31,249 bases of DNA, taken from contig CAZLYU010000043.1 of assembly GCA_964563855.1 (NCBI GenBank), positions 1 to 31,249 of the forward strand. Reading direction: 5' to 3'. The notes beneath the pieces were generated by a model. The model was not told the DNA's origin. It ran no database searches and saw nothing but the letters and a program-made list of their open reading frames with translations. The stretch comes from JAFGRR01 sp964563855 (GTDB taxonomy: Bacteria > Planctomycetota > Phycisphaerae > UBA1845 > Fen-1342). Position numbers and translations under genes: made by a program. Position 1 is the stretch's first letter; each line of letters begins with the position of its first letter. This document shows, piece after piece, positions 7,465 through 15,643 of this stretch.

Positions 7465-9702
7465 CTAGACCGCCCGGCTGCCAACGTCGAGCGCGGGACG
7501 CGCTTCCCGGGTCTCGCCGCCATAGCCGTATCCATATCCATACCCGTACCCGTAACTCGTGCGCGGCGCACGCGCCACAAACACCGTGCCGAACAGTCGT
7601 CCACCACCCGCGGCGATGGCCGCAAGCGACTCTGCGAGTCCGGCCCGCGACGAGTGTTGCTCGCGAACGAGCAACAAGCTGCCGTCCACCTGACGCGCGA
7701 CGATCACCGCATCCGCCCCAGCCTCCACCGGCGGCGAGTCCAGGAGAATCAGGTCATACGTGTCCCGCCACGCGTCGAGCAACGCCGAGAAAGTCCCGTT
7801 GCCGAGCATTTCGGCTTCGGCGGCGCTGTAACCCGGCCCGGCAGGAATGACGTCGAGGTTGGGCGCGACCGATCGCGGCGCTTCGTTCACGTTCGACTCA
7901 CCGCGCAGCAACCCGAGCAATCCGACGGTGGGCTCCAGCTCGAGATAGCGGCCCACGGCCGGACGACGTACATCCGCATCGACCAGCAGCACGCGCTTGC
8001 CCATCTGCGCCAAGCTTCGCGCCAGCAAGATCGAGAGCGTCGTTTTGCCGACGCCCTGATTGGCGCTCGTCAGTTGGACCACCCGCGCATTCTCGATCGC
8101 GAGCCGATTGAGCAGAGCCGTCCGAAGCATGCGCACCGCTTCGACAACGTGCTCTGACGGCTGTTGCGGGTTCATGTCGCGCATGAGCGGCAGGTAGCCG
8201 AGGAACGGCGTCTGCGGGACGCAGCGAACTTCCGCGGCGCCTTGAATATTCGGGTTGAGCAGGACGCGCGCATAACCCAGCGCCAAGGCCATCGCGAACG
8301 AGGCGAAGACCGCCGCCGCCGCCATTTTCGTTCGCTTGTCTTCGAACGGTGCGGTCGGTCGGTCAGCCGGCGACTGCACTTGAATCGACGCCGGGACGCG
8401 CGTCTTGTCACGCAGGACGCGTTGCCGCTGCTCCACCAGATCGAGCTGCTTGCGAAAGTCCTGCACGTCGTGCGTATGCTTCTCCAGCATCTCCGCGACG
8501 CCGAAGTCGGCCTTGAACTGTTGCTCCAGCCGACGCAGCTCCTCACTGGTGTGCTCGCGGCGCATCCTGAGCTGCTCGATTTCATACTCGAGTGATCGCA
8601 CCCCGTCGCCGACGCCCGTCGGGTCAACGCTTACCAGCCCGGCGGCCGCCAATGACTGCAATTGCGCCTCATGCTCTTCCAACTGCTCACGGAGCCCCTC
8701 GAGCGCGCGTTGTCGGCGTTGCACGGTGGGGTGCTCCGGGCCACGTGTTGCGAGTGCGTCTTCAACGGCGCGCTCGAACTCACGCACCTGCTCAGATAGC
8801 GCCAGCCAGCGTGCGTCACGCTCAAACCCGCTGTCGCGCTTGGTCTCCGAACTCGCCTCCGCCGCCTGAGCGCGCTTCATCTGCCCTTCGCGGATGCGGA
8901 GTTGCAGCTCGATGTCGTTCAGCGCGCCCTCGACCGCGTCCAGCCGCTCGCGACGTTGTGCAATGAGGCCATCGGGAGACGCCGTCCCCAACTGTCGACG
9001 CGTGTCCTGCAACGCTCGCTGCGAGAACGCGATCGCGCTCTCGAGCGTCTGCTGTCGATCACTGAGCTCAGCGAGCAGTTCGCGATCCTCTTCCGTGTAC
9101 TGCTGATTCACGAGCCGCACGAACTCGTCGGTCACCGCTTCCGTGATCAAGTGCGCATCACCGGCGCTCTCGGCCAGGAACGCGATCTCGATGTTCTCGC
9201 TCTTCGGCACGATGCGCGCCGAGAGCCCCTCGCGAAGCCGAGTCAGAGGATCGGCGGATGCAGCAACCAAGCTTCTGGGCCACTCCGTCTCTCCGGCGTA
9301 CCAGGCTGTGCGTCGTACCGACTCGCGATCAAGCACGCGCTGCAAGACCCAATTGCTGGTGATGAAGTTCACCTGCGTCCGAACATAGCGCTCGTAGTGC
9401 GGCACACGACCGTCGTCTTCGGGCTTGTGAACCACCCACTGCATCTGCGAGCGCACGTGCAGCAACGAACTGGAGCGATACAGCGGCGTGAACATCATCC
9501 ACGCAATCGCCACGCCGGGAGGCGCCAGCAGCAGCAACGTCGCGAGCATGGTCCACTTGTACTGCAGCAATGCGCCGAACGAGAACGAACGTCCGGTCGC
9601 GGCGGCGTCATCGCCGCCTGCGCCGGCGGGGTACGCAACCGAAGTTTCGACCACCTGTGAGGCGGGACTGAGTGCGTAGCTGTCGGTGGTTAAATGTCTC
9701 AC
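7465..9702 (-). CDS. Wzc-type polysaccharide co-polymerase / tyrosine autokinase
   Basis: This 745-residue inner-membrane protein should control polysaccharide chain length and export through cycles of tyrosine phosphorylation. A Wzz-like domain lies between two membrane spans (about 50-73 and 459-480), with long coiled-coil helices at about 200-430. The cytosolic BY-kinase domain has Walker A SANQGVGKTT (Lys553), Walker A' VLLVDADVRRP (Asp575, Asp577) and Walker B LILLDSPP (Asp655). The C-terminus has six tyrosines alternating with glycine (717, 719, 721, 723, 725, 727), the expected autophosphorylation cluster, in unusually regular form. Translation starts at GTG 9702, overlapping the upstream stop by 4 bases. 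No Wza-type outer-membrane exporter gene is visible in this window. Confidence 0.95.
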   Translation of the reverse strand: MRHLTTDSYALSPASQVVETSVAYPAGAGGDDAAATGRSFSFGALLQYKWTMLATLLLLAPPGVAIAWMMFTPLYRSSSLLHVRSQMQWVVHKPEDDGRVPHYERYVRTQVNFITSNWVLQRVLDRESVRRTAWYAGETEWPRSLVAASADPLTRLREGLSARIVPKSENIEIAFLAESAGDAHLITEAVTDEFVRLVNQQYTEEDRELLAELSDRQQTLESAIAFSQRALQDTRRQLGTASPDGLIAQRRERLDAVEGALNDIELQLRIREGQMKRAQAAEASSETKRDSGFERDARWLALSEQVREFERAVEDALATRGPEHPTVQRRQRALEGLREQLEEHEAQLQSLAAAGLVSVDPTGVGDGVRSLEYEIEQLRMRREHTSEELRRLEQQFKADFGVAEMLEKHTHDVQDFRKQLDLVEQRQRVLRDKTRVPASIQVQSPADRPTAPFEDKRTKMAAAAVFASFAMALALGYARVLLNPNIQGAAEVRCVPQTPFLGYLPLMRDMNPQQPSEHVVEAVRMLRTALLNRLAIENARVVQLTSANQGVGKTTLSILLARSLAQMGKRVLLVDADVRRPAVGRYLELEPTVGLLGLLRGESNVNEAPRSVAPNLDVIPAGPGYSAAEAEMLGNGTFSALLDAWRDTYDLILLDSPPVEAGADAVIVARQVDGSLLLVREQHSSRAGLAESLAAIAAGGGRLFGTVFVARAPRTSYGYGYGYGYGYGGETREARPALDVGSRAV

Positions 9703-10694
9703 GCGGTTACTCGCTTATGAACGTCGGCAGGGGTGGCCTCAACGAACGCCGGCGCCGCGGCGCCGCTCGGAGCGACCTCGACTTCAGCCGTCTCGCCAGG
9801 ATGAATCCAGGCATCCGAAATGGCGGCGCCAGCCGAGACCCGGCAGTCAGCCGCCAGCATGGAGCGCCACACAAACGCTCCCTTGCCGACGACGGCGTTC
9901 GGCCCGATCTCGATCGGACCGACCAACACCGCGTCTGCCTCGATCACCGCGTCGCGGCCGATGACCACCGGCCCGACGAGACGCGCCGAGGAGGCGACCC
10001 GTGCGCTTTGGTGACGCCACACGTCGCCACACGCGACAAATCCGCCGGCTTCGAGACGGGCGTGTTCGCCCGGATCCGCCAGTCGATTTTTGACTGCGAC
10101 CAGCCAACGGCTCAGATTCTTGAGCGACAGCGGCCGGGTGCTGAACGCGAACGTGTCCACGATCTCGCCATTGGCATGCAGCCGCGGCGCCAAGCCCTCT
10201 TTCAGGTCGTGATAGCCCGCCAGGCTGACTTGCTCGAGCGCCTCGTGCGAAAGCGCGAAGATGTCTACGGGTTCGGCGTCCCGGTCGCCCGCCGCGCCCC
10301 ACACACCGATGGTCATGGCGCGTTTTTCGGCTCGATGACTCTCGACCAGCGCCGGCAATTCCGAGGGGATGCGCACGAGCGCATTGCAAATCAGGTAATG
10401 GTCGGCTGCTGCGATAGTCAGCGCGTCACGCGCCGCCCCGGCCGGACCCCGCGGCACCTGGTCCATGAGCACCGGAACATCGGCGCGTCCCAACCGCTCC
10501 AACGCGGCGGCAATCGTGGCGGCGCCCGTCTTCACACACACCACCGCGTCGGCCACGCCGGCCTGCTCGAAGGATTGCAGCGTGTGCTCGATGAGCGGCC
10601 GCTGCAGCAGTGGGAGCAGCAGCGCCGGACCGAGATCCGACAGCTCCGCGCTCGAATGCGGCCCGTTGCTCAAGATGACGCCGACAACACTCAT
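9699..10694 (-). CDS. Degenerate sugar nucleotidyltransferase-like protein with left-handed beta-helix domain
   Basis: This 331-residue protein has the layout of NDP-sugar pyrophosphorylases: an N-terminal Rossmann-like region (1-210) opening with MSVVGVILSNG and then PLLQRPLIEHTLQSFEQAG, and a hexapeptide-repeat region (about 229-295, GPVVIGRDAV, GPIEIGPNAVVGKGA). The glycine-rich GGxGTRLxPLT nucleotide-binding loop is missing; the equivalent stretch reads LSNGPHSSAELSDLGPAL. Catalysis is therefore doubtful, and a regulatory or scaffolding role is possible. It shares layout and some motifs with the N-terminus of the sugar transferase in the same operon. The ATG at 10694 lies 3 bases after the previous stop, and the stop overlaps the tyrosine kinase start by 4 bases. 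Confidence 0.75.
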   Translation of the reverse strand: MSVVGVILSNGPHSSAELSDLGPALLLPLLQRPLIEHTLQSFEQAGVADAVVCVKTGAATIAAALERLGRADVPVLMDQVPRGPAGAARDALTIAAADHYLICNALVRIPSELPALVESHRAEKRAMTIGVWGAAGDRDAEPVDIFALSHEALEQVSLAGYHDLKEGLAPRLHANGEIVDTFAFSTRPLSLKNLSRWLVAVKNRLADPGEHARLEAGGFVACGDVWRHQSARVASSARLVGPVVIGRDAVIEADAVLVGPIEIGPNAVVGKGAFVWRSMLAADCRVSAGAAISDAWIHPGETAEVEVAPSGAAAPAFVEATPADVHKRVTA

Positions 10695-10697
10695 CGC

Positions 10698-11345
10698 TTA
10701 CTGCACCGCTCGCTGGCTCGCACTGTTGGTGGTTGGCGGTGACCCGGGCGTCACGCCCCAGTTCCGCATCAGATAATAAACCTTGACGACCGGCAAAGCG
10801 GCGAGGCAGGCCGCCGCCCCGGCCAGCAAGAGCTGCATCCGCCACGCCGACGCGTCATCTGCGGTGGCTTGATCGGCGCTGAGGATGAAGACTACGCCGA
10901 TGACCGACCCGATCACCATGACGTCGACGTGCAAGAGCGCGCCGAGCAGGAGCATCACGCCGCCAACGACGACGCCGAGCTTTTGATACCACCCGAAGCC
11001 GGGGTTGCCGGTGGGCAGGAGGTCGAGCGTGACCGCGATAATCGCCAGGAACACGCCGACGATCGAGATCAGTGCCGCCGGGCCGAGGTGGCGGCGCTCC
11101 GTGACGTGCTCACGATGGGCAGCTTCGCGCGTCTCGGCGCATGACGCGCAGTACCGCCGCACCACCTGCTCGCCGCGCTGATAATCGATCAAAATGTGGA
11201 CTTGCGCCGGCCGCTGGCATACATCGCACGCGAGCGGCGCCATCGCCGCACGCGCAGCCGAGCGCACCTCCGACGCTTCGCCGCGGCGCTCAACGGCTGG
11301 CGGATCAGCGCTGCCCGCGTGCAGAGCCAAGCTGGAATCGCCCAT
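10698..11345 (-). CDS. Membrane protein with N-terminal CxxC...CxxC zinc-ribbon-like motif, unknown function
   Basis: This is a 215-residue protein that I do not recognise. A CDVC pair at residues 40-43 and a CASC pair at 66-69 form a likely zinc ribbon of about 30 residues. After a charged stretch rich in His and Arg (70-87), about four hydrophobic spans follow (roughly 89-108, 122-140, 141-157 and 170-191). The ATG at 11345 is preceded by GGAAGGAAGAGG, a good ribosome site. It sits between the regulator and the nucleotidyltransferase-like gene with gaps of 33 and 3 bases, so it is very probably part of the exopolysaccharide operon. It may be a membrane sensor or an assembly factor. That is a guess from position. 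Confidence 0.75.
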   Translation of the reverse strand: MGDSSLALHAGSADPPAVERRGEASEVRSAARAAMAPLACDVCQRPAQVHILIDYQRGEQVVRRYCASCAETREAAHREHVTERRHLGPAALISIVGVFLAIIAVTLDLLPTGNPGFGWYQKLGVVVGGVMLLLGALLHVDVMVIGSVIGVVFILSADQATADDASAWRMQLLLAGAAACLAALPVVKVYYLMRNWGVTPGSPPTTNSASQRAVQ

Positions 11346-11378
11346 GAACCTCTTCCTTCCTACGTCCTTGTACGAGCG

Positions 11379-12143
11379 CTACCCGGGACCGGTTTGGCCG
11401 GCCGCGTCGCGGTCTGCGGCGCGGTCGTCGCCGCGACGATCGCGTAACGCATGTTCGGCGAGACGCTCGATAACGACGGCAAGATCCGCCGCATTGCGCA
11501 CACCGAGCTTGTCTTTAATCCGCGCCCGGTAGGTTTCGACGGTCCGCGGCGCGATGTCGAGCTCCTCGGCAATCCGCTTACTCGTCAGCCCATGCCGAAC
11601 GCGGTCGGCAATGTGTCGCTCGCGGTCAGTCAAGCGGTAGTACCGCTGCAACATTGACCACTCCGCGCGCAAGGTCCGATCACGAATCAAACTGCGATCG
11701 AGCGCCCCGGAGACGCACGCACTTAATGTTTCGGCCTGAACGGGGCGCTCCACGACGTCACAGGCCCCGTTTTTCATGGCCCGCACCGCCGCGCTGACAT
11801 CACCCGGGTTCACGAGCGCGATCACTGGCAAGCAGTCGATCTCGCGTCGCAAGAGCGACGTCGTTCTGTCGGCGCCATCCGTCAGCCGCCGGTCTGGTAA
11901 CGCGTCAGCCGGTGCAAGGATGCAACCGATCACGCTGCTTTCGTCAAAGCGCAGCTGGGTGTCGGCATCGTGGAGCGAGATTACCCGCAGATCGTTTTCC
12001 TGCGCGACGTCAGTGACGGGCGGCGACTCGCGATCGTCGTCGAGCGCTACCACCAGAACCCGGGTCGCGTGCGCGTTCGCGACGATGCGTGGTATCAGGC
12101 GCAGCGTAGGGGACGTCGTCGTGTCACAGCGGTCGCGGTCCAA
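11379..12143 (-). CDS. FixJ/NarL-type transcription regulator with degenerate receiver
   Basis: This is a DNA-binding regulator of about 254 residues. The C-terminal LuxR-type helix-turn-helix (about 170-228) is intact: LTDRERHIADRVRHGLTSKR, then IAPRTVETYRARIKDKLGV. The N-terminal half is receiver-like: PVIALVNPGDVSAAVRAMK (106-124) parallels the FixJ segment around the conserved Thr. Yet the phosphoacceptor Asp is absent (GCILAPAD at 73-80), the Thr is replaced by Val, and the Lys of the KP motif is Arg (ERPV). It probably does not work by standard phosphorylation. I chose the TTG at 12143 because AAAGGAG (12157-12151) sits 7 bases upstream. A GTG at 12149 is in frame but only 1 base from that site. 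As first gene of the exopolysaccharide operon it likely controls it. Confidence 0.85.
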   Translation of the reverse strand: MDRDRCDTTTSPTLRLIPRIVANAHATRVLVVALDDDRESPPVTDVAQENDLRVISLHDADTQLRFDESSVIGCILAPADALPDRRLTDGADRTTSLLRREIDCLPVIALVNPGDVSAAVRAMKNGACDVVERPVQAETLSACVSGALDRSLIRDRTLRAEWSMLQRYYRLTDRERHIADRVRHGLTSKRIAEELDIAPRTVETYRARIKDKLGVRNAADLAVVIERLAEHALRDRRGDDRAADRDAAGQTGPG

Positions 12144-12173
12144 ACGCACACTCCTTTGCCTTTCGAAGCGAAC

Positions 12174-12187
12174 CTGATCGAGATCAG
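12174..12187. promoter_or_regulatory. 14-bp inverted repeat upstream of the exopolysaccharide operon regulator
   Basis: CTGATC-GA-GATCAG is a perfect 6+2+6 inverted repeat located 31-44 bases upstream of the TTG start of the FixJ-like gene. Dyads of this size are typical operator sites for LuxR-type regulators, so autoregulation is possible. No clean -35/-10 pair was found around it, and one 6-base dyad can arise by chance. Confidence 0.3.
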
Positions 12188-12386
12188 ACTGGGAAAGTAG
12201 TCGTTATGCGGCCTGTCGGTTCGCCCAACGCTTTTGTCGAATCGCCCGGCCCACGGCGCCAACCGCGCCCTTATGTCGCCCTGCACTACGCATGTGTAAG
12301 TTACGATCTACGCGATGGACGTGCAAGCGCGTACGTGGTTTTACGGACGCGAAAACTGCGCTCGTATCGCAGGTAAACTTGGTGAG

Positions 12387-13598
12387 CTACGCGCCGCGCG
12401 CGTAGGTGGTGCCACGCCACGTCGTGCGTGCGGCCCCGAATGCTTTCAAGAGCGAACTCAGCAATATCAGCACGCACACGGCCGCGCCCAGCCAATAGGT
12501 GGATGACCACGCCCCAGGGATGGCTGACAGCCGGTAGAACCGCCACATGACGCTCATTTGCGCGATGATCGCCGCTGCCGCCGCGCCGAACAGCCAACCC
12601 CAATTCGCCCCCGCCAATGGTGCGAGCACGAGCGTGACGTAAGGCGATACGCTCGCAAGACTCAGCACCAGCACGCTGGCCAGCAGCTTCGGAACCGTTC
12701 CGAAGCAGCCGTAGAAGATTCGGCTCCAGCCGCGCCAAATCGCGCGAAAGCCCGTGTACATCCGCACGCGGTAGAGCTGCACCCCGCGAATCACGCGGAA
12801 CGGCACGCGGGCCGTCTTCGCGCGGCGCGCCATGTGCATGTCTTCGTTGAGCGTCGCTTTCACCGCATCGTGTCCGCCGATGGCGTCATACGCGCCGCGG
12901 TGCAGCAGCATAAAGGCGCCGTTGGCGTATGCGATCGGCGAGTCGGGGCTGTTGACGCGTTGCGGCGGCGTCCAGTAGATCATGACCGCACCCGCCACCG
13001 GCTGGATCACGCGCTCCCAGAACGTGTGCGCTTCCAGACGCGGCAACACCGACAAGAACGTCAGTTGTTCGCGTTGCGCGTACGACACCGCCGCAGCGAT
13101 CAGTTTGCGCGAGTCGAACACACAGTCGGCATCGGTGAAGCACAGCCATTCAGTGTCGGCGGCTTCAACCCCGGCGCGCATCGCGTTGTTCTTGCCAAAC
13201 CAGCCTTGCGGAAGCTCGGTGATGTGGAGCGCGCGAAGCCGCGTATCCTGAGCCGCGCGCTCGTCAAGGATCCGTCCGGTGGCGTCGCTAGACCGGTCAT
13301 TGATCGCGATCACCCGTAGCGGCGGATAGTCCTGCGCGAGCAGCCCATCCACGCAGCGGCCGATGTTCGCTTCTTCGTCTTTCGCCGCGACCAGCATCGT
13401 GAGCGGCGGCAGGTCGTCGGCGGTCGGGGGAGCGTCGGCTTCGGTGAGCTGCGGCTCGCGCTGTCCGCGATTGATGTCGATGTGCCGCTTCGACCAGATC
13501 AGCGTGAGCAGCGCCATCACATAGAAACAGAAGACGGCGAAAGCTGAGTCCAGCGGCGGAACCGCCGCGAGCAGAACGTCAAGATTGGGCCAAGCCAC
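12387..13598 (-). CDS. Membrane-anchored family 2 glycosyltransferase (HpnB-like layout)
   Basis: This is a 403-residue GT-A fold glycosyltransferase with one N-terminal membrane span (about 17-35) and C-terminal spans (about 303-325, 334-352 and 368-386). Catalytic features are MLVAAKDEEANIGRC (68-82), NDRSSDAT (100-107), the metal-binding DAD at 156-158, NEDMHMARR with the catalytic ED pair (252-253), and the acceptor-side RAIWRGW (285-291). The arrangement resembles the hopanoid-associated HpnB group and other lipid-directed GT2 enzymes, but no hopanoid genes are nearby. I chose GTG 13598 because GAGGAG lies 5 bases upstream and a membrane anchor follows at once. The frame stays open further upstream but there overlaps the divergent dehydrogenase gene. 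A 7-bp inverted repeat (12387-12405) covers the stop codon. Confidence 0.88.
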   Translation of the reverse strand: MAWPNLDVLLAAVPPLDSAFAVFCFYVMALLTLIWSKRHIDINRGQREPQLTEADAPPTADDLPPLTMLVAAKDEEANIGRCVDGLLAQDYPPLRVIAINDRSSDATGRILDERAAQDTRLRALHITELPQGWFGKNNAMRAGVEAADTEWLCFTDADCVFDSRKLIAAAVSYAQREQLTFLSVLPRLEAHTFWERVIQPVAGAVMIYWTPPQRVNSPDSPIAYANGAFMLLHRGAYDAIGGHDAVKATLNEDMHMARRAKTARVPFRVIRGVQLYRVRMYTGFRAIWRGWSRIFYGCFGTVPKLLASVLVLSLASVSPYVTLVLAPLAGANWGWLFGAAAAAIIAQMSVMWRFYRLSAIPGAWSSTYWLGAAVCVLILLSSLLKAFGAARTTWRGTTYARGA

Positions 13599-13883
13599 GC
13601 GGGCTCCTCGTAAACAGATAGGACCGTGCCAGCCAGACGTCGAGCCGACCCGCGCCAAGACGCGCCGGCGACCGCGGGGCAGGGCGGGGCAGCTTATCCA
13701 GAAGCGACCCGGGCGACAACGCGACGGGCCGCATGATCGGTGCAGTCCGAGCCGCGGCCGGTCGTGCGCTCGACGTCGACGAACAGCCGCCGGCGCCGCC
13801 CCAACCGCGCCGTATGATCCCGCTGCAGGCGGCGCCGGGTGCGGCCGCTCATGTCCGCGGTCAAGAGCGAACGGAGGACGCAC

Positions 13884-14894
13884 ATGCGAGTAGCCGTATT
13901 CGGCGCTCAGGCCTTTGAAAGACCGTTTTTTGACGCGGCCAACGAAGCCCATGGACACGACCTGCTATTTCTGGAGCCGACCCTCTGCGCGCGAACCGCC
14001 TCACTCGCGCAAGGCTGCGCAGCAGTGTGCGCCTTCGTCAATGACCGCTTGAATCGGCGGACAATCAGCGCGTTGCATGCATTGGGCGTACGCCTGATCG
14101 CGCTGCGCTGCGCGGGCTTCAACCACGTCGACCTCGAGGTCGCCGAGGAACTGGATGTGGTGGTCGCTCGAGTTCCTGCGTACTCACCCCATGCTGTCGC
14201 CGAGCACACGGTCGCCCTCATGCTCGCACTCAATCGCCGAATCCATCGCAGCGTTGCGCGGGTTCGCGAGCAAAACTTCTCGCTCAACGGGCTGCTCGGC
14301 TTTGATCTGCACGGGAAGACCGCCGGAATCATCGGAACGGGAAAAATCGGAGCGTTGGTCGCACGGATCCTGAGCGGTTTCGGTTGCCGCTTACTCGGAT
14401 TCGACGTTCACCCAAATCCCGATTGTGAATCGCTGGGAATGCAATACGTGGACATGGCCGAAATGGCCCGGCAGGCCGACGTTCTCACCCTCCACTGCCC
14501 GCTCAACCCACAAACGCACCGACTGATCGACCGGGCGTTGCTCGAACAGGTCAAGCCCGGCGTCATGCTAATCAATACCAGTCGCGGCGGCCTGATCGAT
14601 ACGCAAGCGGTCATCGACGGCCTCAAGAGCGGTCGGGTGGGCCTGCTCGGTCTCGACGTGTATGAAGAAGAAGCCGATTTGTTCTTTCGCGACCTTTCGG
14701 ATCAGGTCATTCACGACGACGTCTTCGCCCGCCTGTTGGCCTTTCCCAACGTCATCGTGACCGCCCACCAGGCCTTCTTGACCCGCGAGGCATTGAGCGA
14801 CATCGCCTGCGTCACACTGCAAAACGTGACCGATTTTGAAAGCGGCGTGGTTCGCCGCGACAACCTCGTCACAACCGAACGGCATCGGCCGTAG
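13884..14894 (+). CDS. ldhA: D-lactate dehydrogenase-type 2-hydroxyacid dehydrogenase
   Basis: This is a 336-residue cytosolic NAD-dependent enzyme that interconverts a 2-oxo acid and its D-2-hydroxy acid, most likely pyruvate and D-lactate. The dinucleotide fold has GTGKIG at 151-156. The catalytic set is present: Arg234 in NTSRGG, Glu263 in DVYEEEAD and His295 in TAHQAFLT, at nearly the positions known for LdhA. The substrate-side segment RCAGFNHVDL (75-84) is also typical of the LdhA subgroup. I chose ATG 13884 since GGAGG lies 6 bases before it and the protein then begins MRVAVFGAQ. An ATG at 13839 is in frame but lacks such a site. It is divergent from the glycosyltransferase gene, sharing a 285-base spacer. 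Confidence 0.92.
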   Translation: MRVAVFGAQAFERPFFDAANEAHGHDLLFLEPTLCARTASLAQGCAAVCAFVNDRLNRRTISALHALGVRLIALRCAGFNHVDLEVAEELDVVVARVPAYSPHAVAEHTVALMLALNRRIHRSVARVREQNFSLNGLLGFDLHGKTAGIIGTGKIGALVARILSGFGCRLLGFDVHPNPDCESLGMQYVDMAEMARQADVLTLHCPLNPQTHRLIDRALLEQVKPGVMLINTSRGGLIDTQAVIDGLKSGRVGLLGLDVYEEEADLFFRDLSDQVIHDDVFARLLAFPNVIVTAHQAFLTREALSDIACVTLQNVTDFESGVVRRDNLVTTERHRP

Positions 14895-15221
14895 CGAATG
14901 GGACGCCGCGCGGGCAGGGCTTCAAACCCCGCCGGCGAACGCCAATCACCGGCGGAGCCATGCAGCCCCCGAGAAGGGCGTTATCATCGCAGTAGCAATG
15001 GCGTAGGTCAGTCGGCGGATGAGCGGCCTTGAAGCCAAGATTGCCGCCGCCAAGTCGCGCGGCAACGGCTCCCCGGTGCGCAAGAGCATGGCGGAAGCAC
15101 CCGTATCTGATTGATGATGCGACGCGCAGGGCGGCAGCAACGGGGCCATCAGGCCCATCTGGGTGCGTCTGTCGGGCTCGGTGCATCCCACTTCGTCATC
15201 ACTAGCTGGAGAAGGCTCTCG
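14895..15221. other. Intergenic spacer with a possible terminator hairpin
   Basis: This spacer follows the dehydrogenase gene. A 7-bp stem (CCGCCGG at 14929-14935 with CCGGCGG at 14949-14955) could end that transcript, though no T-run follows. A 31-codon reading frame (15019-15114, beginning MSGLEAKIAAAKSRG) is present on the plus strand without a clear ribosome site. I do not call it a gene. GGAGAAGG at 15208-15215 serves the next gene. Confidence 0.4.
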
Positions 15222-15614
15222 ATGAGACCACCCTCGAGACTCACAGTCCCATCTCGATCGATCGCACTCGCTGCGTTGCTGACACTCGCCCTCCCGATGC
15301 CTCTCGCGGCGCAGGAGACGAGCACGCCGGCGGCGCTGCCTGGATCGACGGGTGGCTCGCTCGCTGAGGCGCCCGTCGATGAGCTGGCGATCCTACTCAC
15401 ACCGCTCGAGCTCGAGACGCTCCAGAACCTGAGAACAGAGATCATGGGCCGCGTGCGCAGCAATGCGTCCGACCTGGCCGACGCCATCGTCGCACGCCTC
15501 CAGCTCGCGAAAGCGGGCGATCAGGCGGATCAGGACATCAACGCGGTTGGCGAGCGAACCATCGCATTGATGATCGCCAAGCAACAGCTGCTCGCGCAAC
15601 CGGCCGACGCATGA
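15222..15614 (+). CDS. Small secreted protein, unknown function
   Basis: This is a 130-residue protein with a classical signal peptide: basic start MRPPSRLTVPSR, hydrophobic core to about residue 26, and a likely cut after LAA or LAAQ near residues 30-31. The mature part starts with a Ser/Thr/Pro/Gly-rich linker and then forms one acidic helical region (about 50-130) containing TPLELETLQNLRTEIMGRV. ATG 15222 is preceded by GGAGAAGG. No family was recognised, and no neighbour points to a role. The short helical mature part could be a periplasmic adaptor, but that is a guess. A GCCCGGC/GCCGGGC hairpin (15620-15643) just after the stop may end its transcript. Confidence 0.7.
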   Translation: MRPPSRLTVPSRSIALAALLTLALPMPLAAQETSTPAALPGSTGGSLAEAPVDELAILLTPLELETLQNLRTEIMGRVRSNASDLADAIVARLQLAKAGDQADQDINAVGERTIALMIAKQQLLAQPADA

Positions 15615-15619
15615 GCCCG

Positions 15620-15643
15620 GCCCGGCGATTGCGGATGCCGGGC
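15620..15643 (+). terminator. Possible terminator hairpin after the small secreted protein gene
   Basis: A perfect 7-bp stem GCCCGGC (15620-15626) / GCCGGGC (15637-15643) with a 10-base loop begins 6 bases after the stop codon. No T-run follows, so it is a weak candidate for intrinsic termination. Confidence 0.35.

Noticed and set aside
8902..9660. Plus-strand frame of 252 codons
   Set aside because: It is antisense to the tyrosine kinase gene, whose motifs are unmistakable.
9672..10742. Plus-strand frame of 356 codons
   Set aside because: It is antisense to the nucleotidyltransferase-like gene; composition is unlike a real protein and no motif is visible.
13812..13817. TATGAT as -10 box for the dehydrogenase gene
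   Set aside because: The hexamer is good, but no -35-like sequence lies 15-19 bases upstream.
13599..13958. N-terminal extension of the family 2 glycosyltransferase to base 13958
   Set aside because: The extra 120 residues are Arg/Pro/Gly-rich, lie antisense to the dehydrogenase start, and a GTG with GAGGAG at the right distance exists at 13598.
15019..15114. 31-codon frame beginning MSGLEAKIAAAKSRG
   Set aside because: It has an ATG and reasonable composition but no ribosome site, no recognised relative and no supporting context; a comparison among relatives would be needed to revive it.
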